Shown here: positions 56,501 to 59,480 of the stretch, one piece after another | Position numbering within the stretch: position 1 is the first letter of the stretch | Layout: every line of letters begins with the position of its first letter | DNA from: Achatina immaculata | Taxonomy: Eukaryota; Mollusca; Gastropoda; Stylommatophora; Achatinidae | Assembly (NCBI GenBank): GCA_009760885.1 | Contig: CM019721.1 | Location: 22,647,990 to 22,711,989 of the forward strand | Reading direction: 5' to 3' | DNA: 64,000 bases | The notes under the pieces: generated by a model | The model's database searches: none | What the model was told of the DNA's origin: nothing | Seen by the model: the letters and a program-made list of their open reading frames with translations, nothing else | Program-made: the position numbers and the translations under genes

Positions 56501-58102
56501 CTTTTCCTTCTGTCTGCTGCTGGTTTCGTGAAGTGTTGCAGTTTGTGAGGATTTGTCTCTGGACTACTGTAAGGTTTGATAGTTGTCATAGTTGACCTTT
56601 CTAGAATGTGTTTTATAGTCTGTCCATCTTATTCTGGGGCATCTTCTGCTGTTTTGTCTGGTCACATTTTTTACGTGTATATAGTATATATGCTGGAAAT
56701 CAACTAAAGAAATAGACAAGAAATTAGACTCTTTTGAAAAAAAAAAATACCTAAGGAAAATACTTGGTATAAAGTGGAATGAATTCAAGAACAGCGCAGA
56801 CATAAGACAGATGAGCAAACAACAACCTGTCTCATGGGTGATCAGAAAAAGGAGATGGACATATGTAGGCCATGTGATGAGAATAAACAATCAGAGAATA
56901 CCAAAATAAGCTATCAGGTGGAGCACAACAGGCCGAATAAAAAGAAGTCAACTGCGTGAAACTCTAAAGAGGACATTGTTAAGAGAAGCCAGTTTAGTGG
57001 GCATAAAATCCCTTCTTGAAGATGAGAGACTCGCAGAGAACAGAAAGACTTGGCAACCAACTATGCGAGCCCTATGTGATGCTTAACGGCACAGGAAGGA
57101 TGTAGGATATAGAGACCACTTCATTTATTGTCTTGATATAATTATCTAGCCAGTGTTGAACCATGTTTTATAATGAGGTCACATCATGTTTGCTTAGAGG
57201 ACTAGAGATCTACATGTAATACTGTTTTGTTCAGCTGACATGTTCCAGTGGATTTCTTGAATGTTTGCAGTGAATTAATGAAAGACATTCACCTATATTG
57301 TTCTTTGTCTGCTAGAAAATCTTTCTCATATTAGCAGCAGTCAGTAATGTCTAGAAGATCCTTTCCATATTGTCAGCACTTACTAATGTCTAGATGATCT
57401 TCCCTCTAGATGATCTTCCCTATATTATCACCACTTAGTAGCATCTAGATGATCTTCCATACATTATCAGCACTTAGTAGCATCTAGATGATCTTCCATA
57501 CATTATCAGCACTTAGTAGCATCTAGATGATCTTCCATACATTATCAGCACTTAGTAGCATCTAGATGATCTTCCATACATTATCAGCACTTAGTAGCAT
57601 CTAGATGATCTTCCATACATTATCAGCACTTAGTAGCATCTAGATGATCTTCCATACATTATCAGCACTTAGTAGCATCTAGATGATCTTCCATACATTA
57701 TCAGCACTTAGTAGCATCTAGATGATCTTCCATACATTATCAGCACTTAGTAGCATCTAGATGATCTTCCATACATTATCAGCACTTAGTAATGTCTAGA
57801 AGATCTTCCCCAAATTATCAGTAGTCAGTAGTGTCATGTTTACAAGTAAAGAAGCTATAACAATATGTATTTTTCTAAATTATTGTTGAGCTTGCTTGCT
57901 GCAAAAGAAATTTTTTTTTTAATATTTAAAATGTATCATTTCTTTTTCTTAAATGCAGGTAGAGCTGAACCCTAACCCTTCATGTTGTCTATGGTTAGCA
58001 TCGGGGGGACAGTCTGGTCTGCTACGTTTGGATAATCTGTCAGAACTAGCCCTGCCACATGCAGACTCCTCTGCCAGACACAACAAAACTAGTAGCTCTT
58101 GA
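15615..58102 (+). CDS. GTF3C2: General transcription factor 3C subunit 2-like (TFIIIC110), whole spliced gene
   Basis: Coding exons: 15615-17540, 19820-19933, 23708-23848, 26504-26718, 28374-28603, 30705-30867, 32051-32175, 34576-34768, 36436-36532, 40867-40946, 42221-42327, 43111-43185, 45227-45433, 47298-47397, 50460-50559, 51984-52124, 53277-53993, 56268-56360, 57959-58102. All junctions are GT-AG and phase-compatible, giving 1655 residues. Seen: AT-hooks (363-629), three Cys/His fingers (about 643-750), an acidic stretch, then a WD40 propeller (about 970-1655). Known of the family: this TFIIIC subunit helps TFIIIC bind the B box of tRNA-type Pol III promoters and recruit TFIIIB, in the nucleus. 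The orthology call rests on the WD40 half, which matches the order of motifs I recall from vertebrate GTF3C2. The protein is much longer than the roughly 900-residue human one because of the N-terminal region and a Ser-rich exon 19. Numbering skips 16, which is kept for a questionable exon at 49421; 6 is kept for a microexon candidate at 28828. Confidence 0.87.
18213..18440 (+). repeat. Dispersed repeat R, copy 2 (intron 1)
   Basis: Diverged second copy of the element at 195-425, same orientation and block order (GAAAAACATACAAGAC; GTGAATGCTGT; GTGACTTGTAAGAAG). Confidence 0.6.
18840..19095 (-). mobile_element. LINE family C fragment, antisense (intron 1)
   Basis: The minus strand reads TNISILQELNIEEGWLVKRI, LKYFGHIKRHDNL and KRKRGRPR, then a truncated tail ending in TGAA repeats. 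An 18-G tract (18712-18729) lies 110 bases away. Confidence 0.75.
19114..19581 (+). repeat. 45-bp minisatellite, about 10 copies (intron 1)
   Basis: The unit contains ACACACTGGCAGTTCTTAAA and AACATGTAAAGATC. Copies are nearly identical; one is 3 bp shorter. The 45-bp unit is divisible by three, so both strands stay open, which is an artefact of the period and not coding. Confidence 0.93.
19820..19933 (+). CDS. GTF3C2: GTF3C2-like exon 2: first C2H2 zinc finger
   Basis: Acceptor TTTATAG|ATT and donor CTG|GTATGA, 38 codons, phase 0 on both sides (residues 643-680). It encodes a finger of the form C-X2-C-X12-H-X4-H, starting CLLCEREM and ending MMTEH. C2H2 fingers usually contact nucleic acid or protein. 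The exon sits between a 45-bp minisatellite and the start of the 37-bp satellite intron. Confidence 0.85.
20320..20475 (-). mobile_element. SINE fragment, reverse (intron 2)
   Basis: AAAGGTAATCCTGACATGCT...GAGGCACATAGGGATATGG...GCACACTAGAGGGTGATATG is the reverse complement of the SINE tail and body at 10830-10948. Confidence 0.7.
20605..23315 (+). repeat. 37-bp satellite, about 73 copies, partial higher-order structure (intron 2)
   Basis: The unit is GAATTAGCATGGTCAGGCAC plus TTGAATATAATAATTCT. Three variants occur at 'gacc/ggtc/gggc' and at the end 'ataataattct / ataacagtttt / ataatttct'. The order of variants at about 21181-21700 repeats at 21954-22470, an offset of 773 bp (21 units). Other marker variants (CAAGCACTTAAATATAACAA at 20759, 21421, 22194 and 23043) are spaced irregularly. 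Units near both edges are more diverged. Confidence 0.95.
23708..23848 (+). CDS. GTF3C2: GTF3C2-like exon 3: Cys-rich second finger
   Basis: Acceptor TTCCCAG|TGG and donor GAA|GTATGT, 47 codons, phase 0/0 (residues 681-727). It contains CQKCKKRC, then HHQVWC, which fits a C-X2-C-X12-H-X3-C type metal site. The peptide continues directly from exon 2 (EHSLL joined to WSKDN). Reading past the donor gives a hydrophobic run typical of T-rich intron. Confidence 0.85.
24218..25162 (+). mobile_element. Mariner-family relic 1 (intron 3)
   Basis: Terminal inverted repeats TACAAGGTGTGCCCGGTAAG (24218) and the complement of its right end (CTTACCAGACACACCTTGTA, ending 25162), flanked by TA on both sides. 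The transposase frame at 24604-25089 reads RVRLEIANTWVLHHVDALSH, SPNLTPADFFLFLWLK and ends DAQGCYFQEF. Upstream it is broken by stops and an internal deletion. The second catalytic Asp position reads Val-Asp instead of the usual Asp-Asn, so it is dead. Confidence 0.88.
26504..26718 (+). CDS. GTF3C2: GTF3C2-like exon 4: third C2H2 finger and basic stretch
   Basis: Acceptor TATTTTAG|GCA in phase 0. The finger CEICGHTL...NQHLTAH fits C-X2-C-X11-H-X3-H. It is followed by a charged helix-like stretch and a basic KRSRRQAAK segment (residues 728-798). I chose donor AA|GTTTGT (phase 2) because it restores frame with exon 5. The alternative GTATTA three bases on would run into a stop in exon 5. Confidence 0.8.
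26832..28103 (+). mobile_element. Mariner-family relic 2 (intron 4)
   Basis: Perfect 25-bp terminal inverted repeats: ACGAGGGGTGATTGATAAGT plus TCTCG at 26832-26856 and its complement at 28079-28103. The transposase reads from 26997 with frameshifts near 27095, 27209 and 27590. Pieces include YSTVKKWAAQFKHGRESLED, FHQNDAPVHK, LEHPPYSPDLAPSDYYLF and the end NLQGDYVEK. The usual H-Q-D-N-A-P is H-Q-N-D-A-P here, shifting the second Asp by one residue. It is clearly inactive, yet its ends are intact. Confidence 0.93.
28374..28603 (+). CDS. GTF3C2: GTF3C2-like exon 5: acidic region
   Basis: Acceptor CCCACAG|TGC and donor GACG|GTGATT; it starts with one base completing an Asn codon and ends in phase 1. 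It encodes residues 799-875: a short helix-like AMKLMSSL, then a Ser/Asp/Glu-rich acidic run and a basic KKRAKNKKHKSR segment. The acidic/basic layout suggests a disordered linker between the zinc fingers and the propeller. The exon lies just downstream of a mariner relic. Confidence 0.78.
28828..28847 (+). other. Microexon candidate (not in the model)
   Basis: ATTATTATAG|GTGTGGATCAGAGACCAAAT|GTAAGT has excellent borders for a 20-bp exon. Including it shifts frame and gives a stop at the start of exon 7, so it is not part of the main form unless another exon lies in this intron. Confidence 0.25.
29057..29395 (-). mobile_element. LINE family B 3' fragment, antisense (intron 5)
   Basis: Same order of blocks as 440-760 (GTTTTCGGCGAG, CTCTTTAGAGTTTCACCTGG, TCTTCTCATCACATGACTG). 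The minus strand carries the R-R-x-x-H-x-M tail with many changes. Confidence 0.75.
30040..30165 (+). repeat. 33-bp tandem repeat, about 4 copies (intron 5)
   Basis: The unit contains ATGCATCTTCTCATATCTCA plus TGTTTGTGTATTA. The array ends about 540 bp before exon 7. Confidence 0.85.
30705..30867 (+). CDS. GTF3C2: GTF3C2-like exon 7: pre-propeller segment
   Basis: Acceptor GATTTAG|CC and donor AACAG|GTAGCA. Phase 1 in and 2 out, which joins exon 5 directly without the 28828 microexon candidate. Residues 876-929 include AYVSHAWMNVCRRGG and KVDWRPLMN. No known domain is recognised. The position directly before the first blade fits the linker that precedes the propeller in this family. Confidence 0.8.
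31130..31575. other. Unassigned complex sequence (intron 7)
   Basis: This stretch is GC-richer and of higher complexity than the surrounding intron. It includes an open frame at 31152-31454 of 100 residues with no recognised family. It could be the 5' part of an unrecognised mobile element. Confidence 0.3.
32051..32175 (+). CDS. GTF3C2: GTF3C2-like exon 8: lead-in to the propeller
   Basis: Acceptor TACACTAG|TGA and donor AATG|GTAGAG, phase 2 in and 1 out (residues 930-971). It contains KKKYMPANEKSLSFKF, which resembles the W/Y-x-P-x-x-E-K-(S/A)-L-(S/T)-F segment I recall before the first WD40 blade of GTF3C2, and ends in QFGQTLLNN. Confidence 0.82.
32235..32385 (+). repeat. 28-bp tandem repeat, about 5-6 copies (intron 8)
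   Basis: The unit contains GTAGAGGCAGACAAAGGCAT plus ATGGTTCA; some copies are changed at single positions. Confidence 0.85.
32991..33592 (+). repeat. 29-bp minisatellite, about 20 copies (intron 8)
   Basis: The unit contains CCAGACTGTGGACCCCCATA plus TTTCTCCAG. Variants (AGACTG/AGTCTG; GGACC/AGACC) are interspersed. As 29 is not a multiple of three, all frames look open for long runs, which explains the overlapping spurious ORFs on both strands. Confidence 0.94.
33713..34280 (+). repeat. 52-bp minisatellite, about 11 copies (intron 8)
   Basis: The unit contains GTGATAAAGATGTTCATGGT plus GGTGATGTTAGCAGATACTCTGACTTTTCTTA in order. It begins 120 bp after the 29-bp array, so one intron carries two unrelated arrays side by side. 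Confidence 0.93.
34576..34768 (+). CDS. GTF3C2: GTF3C2-like exon 9: first WD40 blade
   Basis: Acceptor GAAAACAG|GC and donor GAGCT|GTAAGT, phase 1 in and 2 out (residues 972-1035). It has the hallmark YTGGPIWAVEWCP and then GGPGLIQIWSAGPLENEL, matching the GGPVWALDWCP ... GPGLLQLW pattern of GTF3C2. This is one of the best pieces of evidence for the family call. Confidence 0.9.
35297..36135 (+). mobile_element. LINE family A copy 2 (intron 9)
   Basis: Aligned with 6058-6896: [17 protein letters not shown], then [10 protein letters not shown] (Tyr of the YADD box changed to Arg), [13 protein letters not shown], and the tail ending with (GAT)n at 36121. It has a one-base frameshift near 35472 and a stop at 35809-35811. 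It is older and more decayed than the copy at 5792. Confidence 0.88.
36436..36532 (+). CDS. GTF3C2: GTF3C2-like exon 10: short WD40 exon
   Basis: Acceptor TTAATACAG|AAG and donor AAG|GTTGGT, phase 2 in and 0 out (residues 1036-1068). It encodes EYGISHDSGYVRGISWCP, parallel to the YGIACDxGxxWDLKFCP strand of the family. The exon is short and has no start codon of its own; it was found because the phases of exons 9 and 11 demanded it and the motif fitted. Confidence 0.85.
36565..36860 (+). mobile_element. LINE family C fragment split by a CR1-like LINE (intron 10)
   Basis: Reads ITTYACETWTLNKTVEK, then TNISILQELNIEEGWLVKRI and ends at KRKR. The last 27 bp of the family (CACAAGGGACATGCAAATGA) reappear at 39293, after the CR1-like element. 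Confidence 0.8.
36861..39289 (-). mobile_element. CR1-like LINE, 5'-truncated, antisense (intron 10)
   Basis: Minus strand, 5' to 3': an endonuclease-RT linker (SPWITPEILRAIRECD), TAGLDDISGKIIRYVA, VDFKKAFDM, EGSILGPSLFAIYINDLPFH, a decayed catalytic box (LYANDCTVYT instead of xADD), EHKTLGLIIDQHLTLSSHV, and a 3' UTR ending near 36861. Several frameshifts. The G-S-I-L-G-P-x-L-F-x-x-Y-I-N-D motif points to the CR1/Rex-like group. Tail-only relatives are at 2004 and 9511. Confidence 0.85.
37673..37865 (-). repeat. 65-bp triplication inside the CR1-like LINE
   Basis: GTTGAGCAATAGTCTAAATG plus the following 45 bp occur three times in a row with almost no change, inside the RT C-terminal reading (TRSRHKEDILHITYEHI). 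Confidence 0.88.
39375..39440 (+). mobile_element. tRNA-like SINE head (intron 10)
   Basis: TAGTGTAGAGGTTAGTGCAC resembles a tRNA A-box region, and GGTCCCAAGTTCAG a weak B box. The SINE body that follows has been multiplied into the 50-bp array. Confidence 0.6.
39445..40310 (+). repeat. 50-bp minisatellite, about 17 copies (intron 10)
   Basis: The unit contains GGACATCTTCATACACATAG plus CACTGGAGACAACCCAGCCTCAGGAAATG in order. Copies keep an exact 50-bp period. The first unit continues straight from the SINE head and the last runs into SINE-like body sequence (GAGGACCTGGGATTTCCC). Confidence 0.94.
40867..40946 (+). CDS. GTF3C2: GTF3C2-like exon 11: WD40 strand
   Basis: Acceptor GCTTACAG|GAT and donor TACAG|GTAGTT, phase 0 in and 2 out (residues 1069-1094). 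It encodes RLGLLAVGCSDGSVLIY, a near match to the RLGLLALACSDGKVLLF strand of vertebrate GTF3C2 as I remember it. It follows a 4.3 kb intron full of LINE and minisatellite DNA. Confidence 0.92.
41270..41790 (+). repeat. 34-bp minisatellite, about 15 copies (intron 11)
   Basis: The unit contains ATTGATTACTTTATACAGTG plus TGGTTGTAACATAT. The left copies are more diverged (ACCCCATATTGATCAC) than the right ones. Confidence 0.9.
42221..42327 (+). CDS. GTF3C2: GTF3C2-like exon 12: WD40 connector
   Basis: Acceptor TTTTGCAG|CCC in phase 2. Residues 1095-1130 cover a loop (PAEPSEVVEQHG) and a strand ending VLVPNSRR. I chose donor AGGAGGG|GTGGGT (phase 1) over ATG|GTATTA at 42303 because only the longer form keeps frame with exon 13 and keeps the strand that precedes the CLSVAW motif. 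Confidence 0.78.
42420..42655 (+). mobile_element. Internally deleted LINE family C copy (intron 12)
   Basis: It begins LNAKKTKLMTTDK and reaches KLEEVE-like sequence, then jumps directly to DLVDDLHMDASAAGRLAYN and FRKGHAND. About 470 bp present in the copy at 47880 is missing between them. It ends with TGAC/TGAT repeats. Confidence 0.8.
43111..43185 (+). CDS. GTF3C2: GTF3C2-like exon 13: WD40 strand
   Basis: Acceptor TGTATTTAG|ATT and donor CAGAG|GTGAGA, phase 1 in and out (residues 1131-1155). It encodes DCGPCLSVAW and then YIIAGYGRG, parallel to ECGQCLSLAW...AAGYYNG in the family. Together with exon 14 it forms one complete WD repeat. Confidence 0.9.
43460..43870 (+). repeat. 30-bp minisatellite, about 11 copies plus diverged edge (intron 13)
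   Basis: The unit is GACTTGTGACAAGATCAGCA plus AGATGACTGT (30 bp, 10 codons, MTVTCDKISK). Left copies (from 43460) are irregular. Confidence 0.9.
44098..44585 (-). mobile_element. LINE family B fragment, antisense (intron 13)
   Basis: The minus strand reads IRKRRWTYVGHMMRRN and QRIPKQVIKWNTTGR, with stops. Block order is the same as at 432-900. Confidence 0.8.
44800..44992 (+). repeat. About 45-bp tandem repeat, 4 copies (intron 13)
   Basis: The unit contains GTCAAGTTTCTTACTCTA plus TTTATAGACTATTACTGGAG; one copy carries an 8-bp insert. Confidence 0.85.
45227..45433 (+). CDS. GTF3C2: GTF3C2-like exon 14: two WD repeats
   Basis: Acceptor TTTCACAG|GAA and donor GTGG|GTAGGC, phase 1 in and out (residues 1156-1224). 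It contains GTVYLWD and, after the loop, VVSVCWNPGSPSVFVTVS and QTMCVWHAEKP, so two canonical WD-type strand sets ending in W-D and W-H. This is the clearest WD40 sequence in the gene. Confidence 0.93.
46010..46390 (+). repeat. 31-bp minisatellite, about 12 copies (intron 14)
   Basis: The unit is GTAAAGTTTGGTCAGATAAT plus ATCACAGTGAG. Copies differ at single sites (CACAGT/CATAGT). Confidence 0.93.
46560..46855 (-). mobile_element. Possible LINE 3' fragment, antisense (intron 14)
   Basis: The minus strand reads AADHEKWREFVITM, which looks like the D-R-x-x-W-R C-terminus of RTE-like LINEs. There is no further support, so the class is uncertain. Confidence 0.4.
46862..47277 (-). mobile_element. 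LINE family C fragment, antisense (intron 14)
   Basis: Minus strand: TWTLNKTAEKHINAFECKCY, then TNISLLQEL, a KVGK-type basic run, KRKRGRPR, and the end FHKGHANN followed by (TGAC)n. It stops about 20 bases before exon 15. Confidence 0.8.
47298..47397 (+). CDS. GTF3C2: GTF3C2-like exon 15: WD40 segment
   Basis: Acceptor CTGCTACAG|GTG, phase 1 in. Residues 1225-1257 include IKRTHALQIPRSVCWAGP, parallel to the SIKRFLSTELAWLLP segment. The donor is TACAAA|GTAAGA, phase 2 out, which joins exon 17 in frame. One extra G would make the donor a perfect AAG|GTAAGA and would instead join the open segment at 49421. Confidence 0.85.
47527..47877 (+). repeat. 30-bp minisatellite, about 12 copies (intron 15)
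   Basis: The unit is GTGAACCATCTCTCTCAGAC plus ATTAAATTAT, with a strict 30-bp period; some copies have GTGTACC. The minus frame MSERDGTHNL stays open only because the period is a multiple of three. Confidence 0.95.
47880..48812 (+). mobile_element. LINE family C, best copy (intron 15)
   Basis: Reads QGCILSPYLFNLCTENIMRN, then IRYADDTMLLSTTQ (intact YADD box), a stop near 48079, then an open frame 48091-48807 of 238 residues covering NLYLNAKKTKLMTTDK, SFEYLGSLLINNGDK, ATYACETW and KRKRGRPKQRWLQDIVDDLQ, ending KFRKGHANE plus (TGAA)n. It is 5'-truncated and lacks endonuclease. Diverged remnants of the 30-bp minisatellite continue after it (48818-48860). Confidence 0.9.
49421..49530 (+). CDS. 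Candidate cassette exon 16 (frame conflict)
   Basis: This 110-bp segment has a good acceptor (TTTGTCTCAG|GCA) and a strong donor (GGAGT|GTGAGT). It is open in one frame with a protein-like reading (AKPTVVELSCMS at the start, QADIPQHG at the end). Its end phase matches exon 17. Its start needs phase 0, while exon 15 ends in phase 2, so splicing 15 to 16 gives a stop within seven codons. It could be a frame-breaking alternative exon, or a real exon whose partner donor carries a one-base deletion (true or assembly). It is not counted in the 1655-residue model. Confidence 0.4.
49640..50335 (+). repeat. 38-bp minisatellite, about 15 good copies (intron before exon 17)
   Basis: The unit contains TCATATAGTCATGCTCAGCC plus CCCATTCTGGTTATGTGT. 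Left (49640-49760) and right (50285-50340) edges are diverged copies. Confidence 0.92.
50460..50559 (+). CDS. GTF3C2: GTF3C2-like exon 17: WD40 segment
   Basis: Acceptor TGTTCTTAG|TCT and donor ACTTGG|GTAAGT, phase 2 in and 0 out (residues 1258-1291). It encodes APVCFHGLSRAALSRTS and SHTACTW, parallel to the GIHYIDAGYLGF...GTVWSLSGSD region. A 38-bp minisatellite lies just upstream. Confidence 0.82.
50640..50945 (-). mobile_element. LINE family B endonuclease segment, inverted (intron 17)
   Basis: The minus strand reads DFYHQIQQLINKVPKHDILI, VMGDFKAKVGKDN, NGERLIELCLTEGMVIGGTV, FPHKEIHKTTWISPDDR and QTDHFCIRK. These are the GDFNAKVG and 'HK.TW.SPDGR...QIDH' motifs of an APE-type LINE endonuclease. 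It directly adjoins the forward RT part at 50960. Confidence 0.88.
50958..51765 (+). mobile_element. LINE family B RT and 3' end (intron 17)
   Basis: Reads TGVKQGFILSPLLFLIAIDF, LEDLDFADDITLISDNVN (FADD box), then frameshifted thumb sequence and IRKRRWTYVSHVMRRN, with stops. With the inverted endonuclease to its left it forms one 5'-inverted insertion. Confidence 0.88.
51984..52124 (+). CDS. GTF3C2: GTF3C2-like exon 18: WD40 strands
   Basis: Acceptor ATCAACAG|GAT and donor GTTGGG|GTAAGT, 47 codons, phase 0/0 (residues 1292-1338). It encodes DVSFCPFYDILVTCDAVGR and then VKVMVKRSRG, a typical 'x-SFCP...LxTxDxxGxVxV' WD strand pair. Exon 17 leads into it in frame. Confidence 0.88.
52125..53276. 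other. Intron 18, nothing clear
   Basis: No repeat array or LINE is seen. A 27-bp segment at about 52472-52498 (CACAG|CATCAG...GAAGCAG|GTAG) has exon-like borders and would keep frame, but encodes only a short Lys/Leu stretch and is not supported. Confidence 0.4.
53277..53993 (+). CDS. GTF3C2: GTF3C2-like exon 19: long Ser-rich insert
   Basis: Acceptor TTACACAG|GAT and donor AAAATG|GTGAGG, 239 codons, phase 0/0 (residues 1339-1577). It starts DLYQLKLRTQ and then becomes rich in Ser, Thr, Asn and Asp with no recognisable domain. It is probably a disordered loop between propeller strands, where the vertebrate protein has a far shorter linker. The frame is open throughout and codon use looks coding. 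Confidence 0.85.
55185..55440 (+). mobile_element. tRNA-derived SINE, nearly complete (intron 19)
   Basis: A box GCGTAGTGGTTAGTGCA and B box GTGGTTCAAGTCCAG, then a body with AAAATGGGTACCTAGCTCCT, GCATGTGATACCGACCACCT, CTCTAGTGCACTG and AACACCATATCTCCATGTAC. It matches the other SINE bodies and is the best single copy of the family here. Confidence 0.85.
55490..56040 (+). repeat. 42-bp minisatellite, 13 copies (intron 19)
   Basis: The unit is CTGAACTTTGAACCTCTGTG plus TGTGAAACATTCATCCCTCTTC. Copies vary at one site (TGTGTG/TGGGTG). The 14-codon period keeps three frames open (FLNFEPLCVKHSSL), producing long but meaningless ORFs on both strands. Confidence 0.95.
56119..56180 (+). other. Possible extra exon (not in the model)
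   Basis: CATGTTCAG|CAT...TTTGAG|GTAGTA is open in phase 0 and reads HEGEKRYSSSCKKAEIQDSL, plausible as exon 19 continuation. At 62 bp it would break frame with exon 20, so it is left out. Confidence 0.25.
56268..56360 (+). CDS. GTF3C2: GTF3C2-like exon 20
   Basis: Acceptor TTGTTTAAG|ACA and donor CATAGG|GTAAGA, 31 codons, phase 0/0 (residues 1578-1608). It encodes TKAELKPFTSRSIEKAEF and ends NLHAVHR, which aligns with the LQLEAIHKV segment before the last strand of GTF3C2. Confidence 0.85.
56695..57110 (+). mobile_element. LINE family B fragment (intron 20)
   Basis: Reads RKKRRWTYVGHVMRI-like sequence, then TLKRTLLREASLVGIKSLLE and ENRKTWQPTMRALCDA at the C-terminus. Poly-A insertions and frameshifts show decay. 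Confidence 0.8.
57370..57800 (+). repeat. 39-bp minisatellite, about 10 copies (intron 20)
   Basis: The unit is AGCATCTAGATGATCTTCCA plus TACATTATCAGCACTTAGT. It ends about 155 bp before the last coding exon. Confidence 0.94.
57959..58102 (+). CDS. GTF3C2: GTF3C2-like last coding exon 21 with stop
   Basis: Acceptor AAATGCAG|GTA, phase 0, ending at TGA 58100-58102 (residues 1609-1655). It contains VELNPNPSCCLWLASGGQSG and LLRL, matching the C-terminal VRFSPN...WLVSGGQSGLVRI hallmark of GTF3C2. A 26-residue polar tail follows the motif. Confidence 0.92.
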   Translation, partial: VELNPNPSCCLWLASGGQSGLLRLDNLSELALPHADSSARHNKTSSS

Positions 58103-58745
58103 TGCTGGTATGAGTTCATCTCACTTGAAGGACAACTTATAAAAGTGCAGTAAATTCTGCACTGTTTGTCTGACATCAGATGAGACCTGTTTCAGTGGCT
58201 GTGCCTGCATCATGTGTAGGTAGAGTCGACTGCACAATGGTGGCTACATCTGTATATGTGACAAAAGTCTTCCAGTCTGCAGACTGCGGGGCTGTTTGAC
58301 CACTCAGCGAAGAAGGCCCAGCCCCCAACTTTGTGTATTCTGCCACATCACATTGATAAGATCAGGCTCCAAAACATTCTCCAGTGTTATGAGTGTCAGA
58401 CTAGTGATCAGTGAACTTTGCCTGCAAGTCTGGTCACTGCACGAAGCTTATGAACGCCGGTGACAGCAACAGCATTCAGGAAAGGCAGCTTTTCTACAGC
58501 GTATTTGTACCTTACAGATGTTTGTGTGGCTTATTCATTCTCTGTTCTGTGTAGGGGAGTTCAAATATTCATTGTGTGAGCAGATTATTAGGGATGCTTG
58601 CTGGTGTCAGATATTACTGTTTAGATGTGACAGGCTTGATGGCTAGTGTGAGTTTAACTGATCAGAAACTCCAGGAATGACACAAGATGGAAAGGCATGG
58701 TTGTGTTATGAATGACTGAAATGTTACAAGGATGATAAGTCTTGT
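58103..58745 (+). other. Presumed 3' UTR start of the GTF3C2-like gene
   Basis: Non-coding sequence after the stop. No AATAAA was found this close; the first candidates I see are at about 59902 and 60631. The true 3' end is not determined. Confidence 0.45.
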
Positions 58746-58749
58746 AGAA

Positions 58750-59480
58750 TGGAGTGGTGTAGTGTGTGTGTAACTGCTGTAGAATGGTGTACGGTGTGTG
58801 TGTGTGTGTAACTGCTGTAGAATGGTGTAATGTGTGTGTGTGTGTGTAACTGCTGTAGAATGGTGTACTGTGAAAGTTGTAGAAGGGTATATTGTGTGTG
58901 TGTAACTGCTGTAGAATGGTGTAATGTGTGGGCGTGTGTGTAACTGCTGTAGAATGGTGTACTGTGTGTGTGTGTAACTGCTGTAGAATGGTGTACTGTG
59001 AAAGTTGTAGAAGGGTGTATTGTGTGTGTGTGTAACTGCGTAGAATGGTGTAGTGTGTGTGTGTGTGTAACTGCTGTAGAATGGTGTACTGTGAAAGTTG
59101 TAGAAGGGTGTATTGTGTGTGTGTGTAACTGCGTAGAATGGTGTACTGTGAAAGTTGTAGAATGGTGTATTGTGTGTGTGTGTAACTGCTGTAGAATGGT
59201 GTACTGTGAAAGTTGTAGAAGGGTGTATTGTGTGTGTGTGTAACTGCTGTAGAATGGTGTATTGTGTGTGTGTGTAACTGCTGTAGAATGGTGTACTGTG
59301 AAAGTTGTAGAAGGGTGTATTGTGTGTGTGTGTAACTGCGTAGAATGGTGTATTGTGTGTGTGTGTGTAACTGCGTAGAATGGTGTACTGTGAAAGTTGT
59401 AGAAGGGTGTATTGTGTGTGTGTGTAACTGCTGTAGAATGGTGTACTGTGAAAGTTGTAGAATGGTGTATTGTGTGTGCA
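58750..59480 (+). repeat. GT-rich compound repeat
   Basis: Alternating (GT)4-8 blocks with AACTGCTGTAGAATGGTGTA and GAAAGTTGTAGAAGGGTGTA. The two motif types alternate irregularly, giving periods near 40 and 75 bp. Confidence 0.9.
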
